Source: Limanda limanda (Eukaryota > Chordata > Actinopteri > Pleuronectiformes > Pleuronectidae). From it: a DNA stretch of 64,000 nucleotides. Shown here piece after piece: positions 12,404 through 23,589 of this stretch (positions are counted from its first letter, which is position 1; each line of letters opens with the position of its first letter). The stretch lies in NCBI RefSeq assembly GCF_963576545.1, contig NC_083639.1, positions 28,690,829 through 28,754,828 on the forward strand. Reading direction: 5' to 3'. The position numbers and the translations under genes were made by a program. The notes under the pieces were generated by a model. That model had not been told where the DNA came from, searched no databases, and worked only from the letters and a program-made list of their open reading frames with translations.

Positions 12404-13256
12404 TAGGGCTGCCACTAACGACTTTTTTTGTATCGATTAATCGGTCGACTATTTTATCGATTAGTCGATTCATCTAAACGATTAATTTTCCTCCAAAAAA
12501 AATCAAATTAACCATTTCAATTCGGTTAATTTTATTTTGACAACAACAAACTGTATGTCATCGTATAATGCAGCACAAAACAAAATGTAAACAAAGGCTC
12601 AAATATTTGTAGGTTTAAACTAGCAACTCCCACGTGATAAAAAAAAATAAAAAAGAGGGCTTATAAGTTAAGTCAGCAGTGCAACTCAAAAAGATATCAA
12701 AGTTTCTATTTAACCCCTTATCAAAATAAAAAAGTTAGGTCTGCATATTAAACAAAGTGCAACATGTTTAAAGTATAAGAAACAATGGTGTCCAGCTCAA
12801 AATCAAACGTCAGTTAGACAAGTGTGTTGTAATGTAAGAATGTCAGCATGTCCACATGTTCTGGACTCAGGCTAGCGCGCCCCCCCCCCCCCGCGCGAAC
12901 GGAGGATTCCCTCATCGGGCGCAGTAGCTGAGGTGAAGCGAGAAGGACCCGACACGCGTCCAGGGCCGCCGTCCGCACCTGCGACGGACACCGCCCCACG
13001 GTCCAAGAGAGAGGAAGCCCCCGCACCAGCGACGCCGTGAGGCGCCGTGGATGAGGACCCCCCCCCCCAAAAAAAAAAGGCGGGCCGCACACCGAGCCTC
13101 CGGCTGCGTGGAGGGGAGGGCGCCGGGGCGACTGCTCCCCCAGCCGTGGCATGTGCCCAGCGTTTAAAAAAAAAAATGCGTTGACGCATTTTATAGGCGT
13201 CGACACATTTTCAACGTCGACGTAATCGATAACTTCGACGAATCGCGGCAGCCCTA
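12404..13256. mobile_element. hAT MITE with GC-rich core
   Basis: The ends TAGGGCTGCC and GGCAGCCCTA are inverted repeats, flanked by the 8-bp duplication CAATATAC. Copy 4 has the empty site (CAATATACTAAAGAT, about 25273). The outer parts are AT-rich with ATCGATTA motifs, typical of fish hAT MITEs; bases about 12875-13160 are very GC-rich. No transposase. Confidence 0.8.
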
Positions 13257-13271
13257 CAATATACTTAAGAT

Positions 13272-14916
13272 CAGTGGTGGGAAGTAACAAAGTAGAAATA
13301 CTTTGTTACTGTACTTAAGTAGATTTTTCACATATCTGTACTTTACTTGAGTATTTTTTTTCCTGACGACTTTTAACTTTTACTCGCTACATTTGAGCAC
13401 AAATATCTGTACTTTCTACTTCTTACATTCTCAAAACTGGCTCGTTACTTGAGCAGCGGAGGTTGGAGCAACGTGCAGCTTTACGCACAGCGCACCTCTC
13501 TCTCTCTCTCTCTCGCTCTCTCGCTCCTGCAGGAGCTCGGTTCAGTCTTTATTATTCGGGCCCGAGCACTGACAGGCACTGACAGACGTGAGGCCCTATT
13601 GAAATTGTAAGAATTATTATTCAGGCAAATGAATTGGCTTTTTGAGGGCTTTTATTAGGTGACTTTACATAATTTTTTGAAGGTATTCCTTTTTCGATTC
13701 ACATTCGCTTTTACCTTTCCTGCTTCGTGTCAACATCTGCAAATAAATACATAGCTCGAAGCAGCAAGTGGTTAACTTTTCTTAAAGAAAATATTGGAAG
13801 TAGTTGGTTTAAACAAAAACTGTTGGCAAATAGACTATCATTGGTTGGCCGTGTCTACGTAGTCTTACACGTCCACGTAAACAAAACAAACAGATTTAAA
13901 ACAAGTTGAGATGGAAAAACAAACAACACAACCAATTATATAAGCAAACGCAAAAACAACTTTCAGCCAACACAACCAAAAACAAACACTGTGTCGTGGA
14001 CTAGTGCATATTCACGCACACAATTCAGGTTTTTTAATGGACCTTGCCAAATGGAACCCTGGGTAATCAGGCCCAGTTTTCCATTAATGTGTACAACTTC
14101 AAGCAGGGTTGTGTCTTCACTTTGTCGTCCCTACAGGCAAGATACCCTACAGATGTATTGTCACCCTGCTGGAAACAAATGCAAACACAACCGCAGGCCC
14201 ATTCAGTGAGGATAGTCTAATGATAAATAAACAGGCTTTCATGTAGATGCGTGGACAAGCTGGCGGGCAGGTATACAGGCAGGTAAACATCCAGGCAGTT
14301 ACACAATACAGCTAATAGACACAAAAGGTTCATTTCGTCTATTAGTGTTCTTAGGTAGAATCAAGAGGCACTTGTTTATTCTGTTGTATTGATTCTTAAT
14401 TTTGGTACTTGTACTTTTACTTTTGATACTTAAGTACATTTCAATACCAGATACTTTTGATACTTAAGTACATTTAATATGAGCAACTCTATGACTTTTA
14501 CTCAAGTCATTTTCTGACGGGTGACTTTTACTTTAACCGATACCCAACACAAGGTCTCATTAATACAATATTTAAATCCCCTGTCAACAAGTGTTAACAA
14601 GGGTGACTTGACAAAAGCAAAGAGAAATGTACCTTCAAGCTATTACAAATAAAGCTATTTTTTGGGGGTGAACAGCGCTAACTGCTGCTGATGAAGTCAA
14701 ACAGGTGACGCCTTTGTCAAATACAGCAAAGACGGTATTCTGCATGTTTTGTTAATATTGGAACGTGTGAACGCCGCGATCAGACCCAGTCCTTAGGGTT
14801 TCGTAACACCTCCAGCATCTCAGCCTCCCGGGTTCCTTTGGCAGGCTTGTGCATGTACTCCTAAGATATCTGTACTTTTACTCAAGTATGGCTTTCAAGT
14901 ACTTTATACACCACTG
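13272..14916. mobile_element. hAT element, copy in ggh copy 3 intron 1
   Basis: Ends CAGTGGTGGGAAGTAAC and (other strand) CAGTGGTGTATAAAGTAC are hAT/Tol2-style inverted repeats. The 8-bp target duplication CTAAAGAT is seen on the right; the left has one change, CTTAAGAT. The same insertion at the same site is in copy 4, so it predates the duplication that separated copies 3 and 4. No full transposase frame. Confidence 0.8.
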
Positions 14917-15295
14917 CTAAAGATAAGTCTTTGTCAACCGACCACAAACCACAAGCTTTTAACCGTTTACATTCTGGTGAAATTCCCCTAAAACACGTAT
15001 GTAAGGAATACCCAAAGTAAATTGAAAGCTGTTCTTTGAACCATTTGGAGGACATGCATGGTTTTGGTCTCTTTTGAAAGGTAACACTCTGAGGTTTTTT
15101 CCTGGTCAAAATCGCTGTAAGTGCTACTGGCATAGAGTAATAGAAGGTGGAACACACTGAAGTAGAATTTTTTTATTTCCACCTAAATATTTTTTGGTAA
15201 ACAGATGCCTGCAGATGACTCTAGCTCTCTTGATCCAGAGCTAAGTAGACCCATATCAAATCTGCCCTTCACTTCCAGTCCTAGAAAAAGCTGTT

Positions 15296-15296
<1 letters not shown>

Positions 15297-15365
<69 letters not shown>

Positions 15366-15462
15366 CCCTTTCTCTCTCTCTCTCCCCCCTTTCTGGGTCT
15401 ATGTCTCTCTTCTCTTCCCCCAAACAAGTCACTTTCCAACCCGGCCGCAGAAGGCACCCATT

Positions 15463-15507
<45 letters not shown>
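15297..15507. repeat. (CT)n microsatellites, 5' flank of LINE insertions
   Basis: Two CT tracts (15297-15362 and 15473-15507) separated by about 110 bases. They correspond to the CT tract in intron 1 of the other ggh copies (28932-28984, 36306-36329) and are the insertion target of the LINEs. Confidence 0.85.
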
Positions 15508-15511
<4 letters not shown>

Positions 15512-17422
15512 CATGGTGGGAGCGTGGTTGCGTGAGGGAGTGTTGGAGTGAGAGCGTTTTCGTTCTTATTTTCTTTATTTTTGTTTGTAAATGTTATATT
15601 TTGTTCAATCACATTGCACATTAGAGTCACCGTAGTTTATTTTCTGGTGGTTTGGGCTTTCTGTGGTGGGTGTTTTCCCCTCACCAGCGTCTGGCTGGTG
15701 GCGTGGCTGCCGCCATGGCCAGCGGGAATTTTAAATCACTGACACGAAAGCATGGGGTTAAAATATGTGTGAGTTTCCCCTGCAGCGTGGAGAGCATCGG
15801 CCTCGCTGTGGGGGAGAAGGTGGGTCACAGCGGCGTGGTGTCGGCCGCTCGGATGAACAGCGCCGTGGTCGTGTTCCTGGACCGGGTGGAGAAGGTGAAC
15901 TCCGTGGTCGAGACAGGGATCACCGTGAACGGTTGTTTTGTACAGGTACTGCCTTTGTCCCAGCCCGCTACCAAGGTGGTCCTGTCCAATGTCCCTCCGT
16001 TCATCACCGATGAGTTCCTCAGTAAAGAGCTGTCCAGGTACGGGAAGGTAGCGTCCCACCGCAGACAGGTCTATATGATACTGAACAACCGGAACGACCC
16101 CCGTGTCCGAGCGGCCGACAGCAGCTCCACGGGCTTCTCCGCCAACACCAGCGCGGCGGAGCAAGGCTGTGACCGAGCCAACACAGGGGGTGAGTACAGT
16201 TAATACACCGGGTGTTGAGGGGGACGTGGTGGGTGAGGGTGGTGTGGTACAGGAAAGGGAGGTGGGAGGTGTAAGTAGAAAACAGGTGGAAAAGAGTTCA
16301 GAAAAAGATGGAGGGGACAGTATAGAAAAAGAAGGAGAAGCAGGTGAATGCAGGATGACGTGGAGTGAACAGGTGAAGGAGGAGGAGGAGATGGAGGAAG
16401 AAGCAGTCAAATCAAAGATATCAGTAAAGCGCAGGAGGTCCACCAGGACGGTTTTAAACGAAGCAAAGAGTATCAGAATGGAGAGTGATGTGAGTGAGTG
16501 TGAGAATGAGTGTGTGTCTGACAGCAGCAACGTTTCCGCTTTTTAACAGCAGTCAGAAAAGAAAAATGTTCACCGTAGATAAATTTAAATCCTTTTTACA
16601 ACACACAAAAAATCAACAGCTGAAACTTGAGGAACACTTCCCAGATCTCGGTCTTTTTATTTCCTCGGCCAGACTCCACATGAGCCAGAGGGAGGAGTCT
16701 GGCCTCACAGACCAGGAAGTTTTTAGACTTAAGAAGCTGGTGCTCAGAGCCAAACGCCAACTAACTCGTGATGGAAAGGACAGCAATGTGTGTTTTAATT
16801 AATTTATTGTTTTCTGTTTTAAACGTGAACGGTGCAAGAGCGGAGACATTACAGCGGCTGGTGGATGCTGTGGGGCCGGTACTCAACAGCTCCCAGGCCC
16901 TGGGCTCCCTGCTGGGGCTGCAGTCCACCCGGGTGGCCGAGAGGATCCGGAAGCTCTGGACCCAGAGGCTCTCCACACATGAGAGGGACCTCCTGAGGGC
17001 CCACCAGATGGGGGAGACTGAAAGAGACACTGCAGACCCCTACCTGGAAACCATCCTGAGCCCAGGCCTGGGGGGAAAGACCGGACCCCTACTAACAGAA
17101 ACAAACAAACACAAACAAATGATCAACATGAACTGTGTCGAAAGCATCCACCAGACCGGACTGAACCACAGACCCCCTACTGTGTGGTCCCGGAGGGGGG
17201 GAGAACTTGGACCCAGCCCAACCTCTTATCGTTTAACTGTGGTTTTTAATGTTTCAACGACATCCTCTGCACCGTCACCCACAATGAGCTCATTCCTTTT
17301 CCACACTTTTTAACAGACTGAGTTTTTAACAACAGCACTTATTTATTTAAATTATAATACAAGCAACGGTTTTGTAAAATGAAGAAAATGTAAATAAAGT
17401 GTTTTTGAAAAATCTAAAAAAA
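15508..17422 (+). mobile_element. internally deleted Tx1-type L1 LINE (element 1)
   Basis: The element follows a CT tract and ends in an A-rich tail (AATAAAGTG... then A7) followed by another CT tract. ORF1 begins at 15715 (ASGNFKSLTRKHGVK) and resembles ORF1 of element 2 (LAKLTRKHGIK) for about 120 residues. It then shifts frame and loses the zinc-knuckle region, with the C-terminal helix recognisable at 16560-16790. The next frame has an endonuclease-type start (SVLNVNGAR) joined directly to the ORF2 C-terminal segment (LVDAVGPVLN; compare MVNAAGPGLN in element 2), so about 2.9 kb encoding endonuclease and reverse transcriptase is missing. It would depend on a full-length partner. Confidence 0.75.
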
Positions 17423-17648
17423 TCTCTCTCTCTGTAGTGTGGTGGTTGAGTGTGTGTGAGCTGAGAGCTGGTGACGGTAAATGAGCGGATTGTGCGATTT
17501 TGTTCTATTTGTTGGTAATTCTGTCTATAGTTATATAGTTTATTGTCGGTTTATAGTGGTTGTGGTGTTGCGGTGTACACGGAGGAGGTGTTAGGTGGTG
17601 TGCGTGTTTGTGTGTGTTTGCAGCCGGCCGCGGGCCGTGCTAAACGCC

Positions 17649-19045
17649 ATGGACCTCGCCAAGTTAACCCGGAAGCACGGAATTAAGATCGCTCCGGCGT
17701 TCCCGTGCTCCGTGGAGGAGTGTAGCCTGGCCGTGGGGAGGGTGGTCGGCAACGGCAGCGTGAAGTCCGCTGCGAGGATGAACAACGCGGTTGTCATTTT
17801 CCTGGATAGTGTAGATAAGGTGAACACGGTGGTGGCGAACGGGATTGAAGTGAACGACACATTCGTGTCCGTTCTGCCTCTCGCCACACCGGCGGTAAAA
17901 GTGACGCTGTCCAATGTCCCCCCGTTTATCAGAGATGAGACATTGTTAAGGGAATTATCGAGACACGGGAAGATAATGTCTCAGGTAAAAAAAGTGTCCT
18001 CGGGATGTAAGTCCCCTCTGTTAAGCACGTGGTGTCCCACAGAAGACATCTATTTATGATTCTTAATAATAGGACTGAGGACCTGAACCTGGTGTTCAAA
18101 ATCAGGGTGGATGAGTTCGATTATGTTATTTTTGTAACATCTAATAATACAAAGTGTTTCAGCTGTGGGAAAGAAGGACACCAAGCAAAAGGTTGTCCTC
18201 AGAGAAATAAAACAGCTGACACTGAGGAACAGCAGGAGGGGACAGGGGGGGTCCAGCAGGAGGGACAGGCGAGTGAGGAGGGGACAAGTGGAGTCCAACC
18301 GGAGAGTCAGGCGAGTGAGGAGGGGACAGGGGGAGGTCCAAAGGAAGGACAGGTGAGTGAGGAAGGGACAGGGGAGGTCCCAAAGGAAGGACAGGTGAGT
18401 GAGGAAGGGACAGGGGAGGTCCCAAAGGAAGGACAGGTGAGTGAGGAAGGGACAGAGGAGGTCCCAAAGGAAGTACAGGTGTGTAAGGAGGGGACAGGGG
18501 AGGTCCCAAAGGAAGGTCAGGAGTGTAAGAAAGGGCAGAAGGGGACAAGGGCGGTCCAGGTAGATGAAGGGGAAAAGGAGGAGACGGGGGGGGTCCCACA
18601 GGACCAAGTAAGCGATATTGACATAGAGAGAGACGAGGAGGTGCCTAAAGTTCCTCGTCTAAAAAGAAAGACCAGGAGCAACAGTGGTAGCTCAAAAGCT
18701 AAAAAAGGGACCGGGAAGAAAGGAGGGAGAGGAGCAGCAGAGTCTGAGTCAAGCATGGAGACAGACTCTGCTGACAGTGAATCCTCCAAATTCAGGGCAA
18801 GAAGCCAGAAGAGCACAAGAAGCTACAGTGCGGCGAAGATGAAAGTGTTTCTTCAAAAAACAAAAAACATGAAGGGTTTAAAGATAGAGGATTACTTATC
18901 TGATGCAGAACAGTTTTCAACCTCTGCCCGGCTGCACATGAGCAGCAAAGGCAGGGGAGGTTTTACTGACCAGGAGATGTATAGATTAAAGAAGATTGTT
19001 CATAAAATTAGACAACAGAAAAATAATGATGATGATGATGAATAA
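17649..19045 (+). pseudogene. LINE ORF1, RNA-binding protein (one frameshift)
   Basis: ORF1 proteins of this clade bind the LINE RNA. The frame opens at ATG 17649 (MDLAKLTRKHGIK) and runs to about 18022, where one base appears to be missing; the downstream frame resumes at about 18023-18030 (VVSHRRHLFMILNN). A CCHC knuckle, CFSCGKEGHQAKGC, is encoded at 18155-18196. It is followed at 18233-18540 by about seven tandem copies of a 14-residue acidic unit (GEVPKEGQVSEEGT), then a basic serine-rich region and a C-terminal segment (SSARLHM...GGFTDQEMYRLKK) shared with element 1. The frame ends at 19045, 61 bases before ORF2. Confidence 0.75.
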
Positions 19046-19106
19046 AGGTGAACATCCTGATTACCAATCAGTTCTGTGGTTTTGTGGGTTTTTTATATTA
19101 TACAAT

Positions 19107-22100
19107 ATGAGTCTTTTAAGCATCAGTTCGCTAAACATAAATGGAGCCAGGGACCCTGCGAAGAGGTCACTGATGTTCCAGCAAATAGAAATGAAAAGAA
19201 CTGAAGTGACATTCTTACAAGAAACACATAGTGACCCAAAAATTGAGAGCGACTGGAAAAGAGAGTGGGAGGGACAGGTGGTCCTGAGCCACCTTAGCAC
19301 AACCAGTGGGCGGGTTGGCATCATTTTCTCCAGGAGCTTTGCACCAGAGTCTTTAGAAGTGGAAGAGGTGGTGGAGGGCAGGCTACTGGCGGTGAGGGCA
19401 AAGGTCGAGCAATTTTATTTTGTTTTTATAAATGTTTATGCTCCGGTCTCAGGACCTGATAGAGTCTGTTTTTTAAAGGTTTTAGACACAGTTTTAAGCA
19501 AAATAAAAATTGAGGATTTTTTATTTTTAGGAGGAGATTTTAACTGTACAGAAAATGATGTTTTAGACAGAAATCACATGGAGCCCCACAGAGCATCCCA
19601 GAGTGCTCTGAGGCAGCTGCTGCAGGCCCATGAGCTGTGTGATGTTTGGAGAAGAATAAATGAAAATAAGAGACAATACACCTGGACTCATTGCCGAGGG
19701 AATCTCATTTCAATGGCGAGGTTGGACCGGTTTTATTGTTTTAAACATAGTTTTAGCATCTTTAGAAAGTGCAGTATACTCCCAGTTGGTTTTACAGATC
19801 ACGCGCTTGTAGTATGTAACGTTTTTATCTCTAAGTTAAAGTCCAGAAGTGCATACTGGCATTTTAACACGTCTCTTTTATGTGATGCACATTTTAAGGA
19901 TGTTTTTAAGTTTTTTTGGAGCGGTTTTAAAGAAAGAAAGAATGATTTTAATTCTTTAAAGCTGTGGTGGGACTGTGGGAAAGTTGAGATAAAGCAGCTC
20001 TGTCAACAGTATACCCTCAATGTTACAAGAGACATAACCAGATCTATGGAGGATCTGGAGACAGAAATTATGGTGGTGCTGAATTTAATAGATTCCACAG
20101 GAAATCGAGATTATATTAAAGATCTCAAGTCTAAAAAATCTGCTCTTAAAGACCTACTGGGCACTAAGGCTCAGGGGGCGCTGGTCAGGTCACGGTTCCA
20201 AACGGCAGCGCTTATGGATGCACCGACCAAATTCTTTTTTGGACTGGAGAAGAAGAATGGACAAAGCAGGATCATCCACACTCTGCGATCTCCTGAAGGA
20301 GAAGAACTCAGAGACAGCAAGGAGATCCGGAAGAGAGCCGTGAGTTTTTATAAGGATCTGTACAAAACTGAATATACTGAGAACAATTCCCTGTACGAAT
20401 CATTCTGTGGAGCGCTACCTAAAGTCCCTCAAGATGTGAACACTGGGTTGGGCGGTCCCCTGTTGATGCAGGAACTCTACACGGCTCTGCAGAGCATGGG
20501 GGGGGGAAAGGCCCCGGGCATCGACGGCATTCCAGTAGAGTTTTTTAAAGAGTTCTGGAATGAGATGGGGAAAGATCTTTTAACTGTTTTTAACGAAAGT
20601 TTTAGAGACTTGGTGTTGCCGACAAGCTGCAGGAGGGCAGTGATACCTCTCCTACCAAAGAAAGGAGACCTTCAGGAGATCAAGAACTGGCGTCCGGTGT
20701 CGCTGTTATGCACAGACTATAAGATCCTCTCCAAAGCTCTGGCAAACCGTCTGAGGGAGGTGATGGGAGAAGTGATCCATCAAGACCAGACCTACTGTGT
20801 GCCTGGTCGGTCTATTCTGGACAATGTGTCCTTAATTCGGGATATTGTGGACTTCTCTAGTTCATTAGGCATAAAAGCTGGTCTCATTTCTCTGGACCAG
20901 GAAAAGGCTTTTGATAGGGTTGAGCACCTTTACCTCTGGAAGACTCTGGAGAGGTTTGGCCTCAGCCCAGGTCTCTTAGCTATGATCAAGGTTTTGTATC
21001 AAGACATTGAGAGTGTACTGAAGATCAATGGAGGCCCGAGTGCACCTTTCAAAGTGCACAGGGGGGTGAGACAGGGCTGCTCGCTCTCAGGGATGTTATA
21101 CGCACTTTCTATTGAACCCATGCTGAGTAAGATAAGAACTAAAATTGAAGGGTTGATTTTAAATGATTTTAAAAAAAGCCACATTTTATCAGCATATGCA
21201 GACGACATCATCGTCTTTGTAAAAAATCAGGAGGACATCCAAGAACTGGGAAAAATTGTCAGTGATTTTAAAATCATGTCAGCTGCTAGAGTGAACTGGG
21301 GGAAAAGTGAAGCGCTAGCAGTTGGAAGGTGGGAGGGGGGTTTACCCAGTCTGCCGGGGGGGCTGATGTGGAGGAGAGATGGTCTCAAGTACCTGGGGGT
21401 TTATGTTGGCAATGAGTCCATGGTTCAGAAGAACTGGGAGGGAGTGGTGGACAAAATGAAAGGGAGGCTCAACAAGTGGAAATGGCTGAAACCACAATTG
21501 TCATATAGAGGCAGAACCCTGATAATAAACAACCTGGTAGCTTCTGCTCTGTGGCATCGGCTGGCATGCATGGAACCTCCGAAAGGATTGATTCAGAAAA
21601 TACAAGCAATTTTAACAGACTTCTTTTGGGACAGATTGCACTGGGTGCCCCAGTGTGTGTTGTTTTCACCAAAGGAGGAGGGGGGGCAAGGGCTGGTGCA
21701 TATCCAAAGCAGAATATCCACTTTTAGATTACAGTATTTACAGAAGTATCTCTTAGGTCCACAGGATGTTGTTTGGAGACAAGTAACAAGCAGCATCCTG
21801 AGGGGGGCAACTGGGCTGGTTTTAGACATGCCGCTGTTCTTAATGGATTTTAAGCTGTTTAAACTGTATGGATTATCTCCTTTTTATCAGTCACTTTTTA
21901 AGACATGGAACCTTTTTAAATGGAAAAGGCTGGAACCTACAAACTCTCTGCACTGGCTTTTAGAAGAGCCGCTGATCAACGGAGCCAGGCTGGATGTCCA
22001 GAGCAGCTCCACACCAGGCCTCACCAGCATGCTGTGCACCGCCGGAGTTGTAACCTTGAAGACGATGGTCAATGCAGCAGGTCCTGGACTTAACAACATC

Positions 22101-23000
22101 CCGGCGGTGGCGTCCCTCATCGGGCAGAGATCCAGGCGACAGGCAGAACACATTTTAAACGAATGGATTAAGAGACTCACGGGCGAGGAGGTGAAGATGC
22201 TAAAGGATTATTCTGCTGGAACGGAAACCCCTGATGACAGCGACCCGTTTCCGGAGCTAGGTTTTAACCCAAATCTGGACGGGCTCTCAGGACCTTTTTT
22301 AAATAAAACTGAATGGAAACAACTGGACCTGTACACAGCCAAAGGGAGAGCCATGTATGAATGTTGTGATTTAACCCTGAACAAAACTAAGCTGGATGTG
22401 AGGCCTGACACAGTGTGGAGGAAGAGACTGGATCTGGACAGCAAGGACAAACCAGTGTGGAGGGTTTTATACAAATCACCTTTAAGGATGAGGACTGGCG
22501 ACCTGCAGTGGAGGATTTTACACGGAGCCATAGCGGTCAACAGTTTTATATCAAAAATCAATCCAACAATCAAGTGCAATTGCCCGTTTTGTGGAGAAAC
22601 AGAGACAGTTTTCCATGTTTTTTATGAATGTAAAAGACTTTTAGACCTTTTTAATACACTGCAGAAGGTTTTTAAACAGTTTGGTGAGACATAGAGTAAA
22701 AGGGCCTTCATTTTAGGAGCAGGATATAAGAAATCAAATAAAGACAAATGGGAACTTTTAAATTGGATGGTAGGGGAAGCTAAGATGTCAATTTACAGCA
22801 GCAGGAAGAACAGAGTAGAGGACAGGGCAGGACAAGAAGCTCTTCCTGTTTTTATTTCTCTACTGAAAGCAAGAGTCTGGGTAGATTTTAGGTTTTTTAA
22901 AGAAATGAAGGACATGGATGGGTTCATCAAAAAGTGGTGTTTTAATGATGTAGTATGTTCTGTGGTTGAGGATGTTTTAATTTTTAATATGACTTTCTGA
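19107..23000 (+). pseudogene. LINE ORF2, endonuclease-reverse transcriptase (one premature stop)
   Basis: ORF2 nicks the target DNA and reverse-transcribes the LINE RNA. From ATG 19107 the protein shows AP-endonuclease motifs (LNINGAR, LQETHS, NVYAPV, GGDFN, TDHALV), then reverse-transcriptase blocks (GKAPGIDGIP, LDQEKAFDRVEH, RQGCSLSGMLYALSIEP) and catalytic YADD at residues 697-700. A cysteine/histidine cluster, CPFCGETETVFH, lies near the end. The frame is open for 1195 codons until a TAG at 22692. After that stop the same frame continues open to 23000 with plausible C-terminal sequence, so a single nonsense change is the only obvious defect. The open frame also extends upstream to 18996, but the MSLLSISSLN start fits the family. 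Confidence 0.85.
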
Positions 23001-23589
23001 GTAGGTTTTAATATTGTTCTGAACGTACTGTTCGTATCCATTTATTAACAGTACTTTTGTATAAATTTTGAAAATAAAGGGTTCAAAAATAAAAAAATCT
23101 CTCTTCAACGTCTCTTTGCGTATATCTCTGTTATACTTGTGTATGTGCGTTAACTGTCTCCTGTTCTCTGTAGGGGTGTTGGCAGAGCAAGTCTGTAAAG
23201 ACGGTCAGCCTACAGACAGATTTTCCTACATCCCTGCTTCCTATGTGAAATACCTGGAGGCAGCCGGGGCCAGAGTCGTACCTGTCAGGTAGGAGAACTC
23301 AGAATTCAGATTAATGACTTTCATTCTTTGCTGGAGAGTTCAGTTTTATGGCTTGTTCCTGAGATTCAGGTTTCAACTGCATTCTTTTTCTGTTTCCTCC
23401 TCTTTTAAACAAATAATTAGCTTTAACACAACATGTGAATTACAAAAAAACTAATTGTTGTGATGTGGACGACCAGTTTAAATGTTTAAACATATTTTTT
23501 CCCCATCACCGTAAAACCTCCAATGGAACAGCGACAATTCTGTAATATGTGAATGCAGTGATAAATAAAAAATAGAAGAAAAGTGAAAT

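Larger units (their letters stand above)
17434..23097 (+). mobile_element. near full-length Tx1-type L1 LINE (element 2)
   Basis: This 5.7-kb element sits between an 11-base CT tract and TCTCTCTTC, in tandem behind element 1. It has a 5' leader (17434-17648), ORF1 with a zinc knuckle, ORF2 with apurinic-type endonuclease and reverse transcriptase, and an A-rich 3' end with AATAAA. From memory, Tx1-clade elements are often target-specific, and one fish lineage (Kibi) inserts in (TC)n; the position here agrees. One frameshift in ORF1 and one stop in ORF2 make it inactive. Confidence 0.85.
12007..23288 (+). pseudogene. ggh: gamma-glutamyl hydrolase, copy 3 (exons 1-2 only, LINE-filled intron 1)
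   Basis: Exon 1 (12007-12040) and exon 2 (23174-23288) are open and keep correct splice sites, but intron 1 is 11.1 kb because it contains a hAT MITE, a second hAT element and two Tx1-type LINEs. Downstream of exon 2 the intron 2 sequence runs to about 23515, where the exon 3 acceptor should be. Instead the sequence joins material matching the 3' UTR of the intact copies (GGAACAGCGACAATT, then an AATAAA-rich stretch to about 23590). Exons 3-9 have therefore been removed by one deletion. The long-form start codon is CAG here, and the leader is shortened relative to copy 4. Closest relative by exon 1 flank and shared hAT insertion is copy 4. Confidence 0.85.

Noticed and set aside
12814..13290. 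158-codon frame on the - strand
   Set aside because: It spans the GC-rich core and end of a hAT MITE and has no recognisable protein features.
15205..15630. Ser-Leu and Arg-Glu repeat frames
   Set aside because: Translation of a CT microsatellite.
18050..18607. 185-codon - strand frame rich in Leu/Pro
   Set aside because: Antisense of the ORF1 coding minisatellite.
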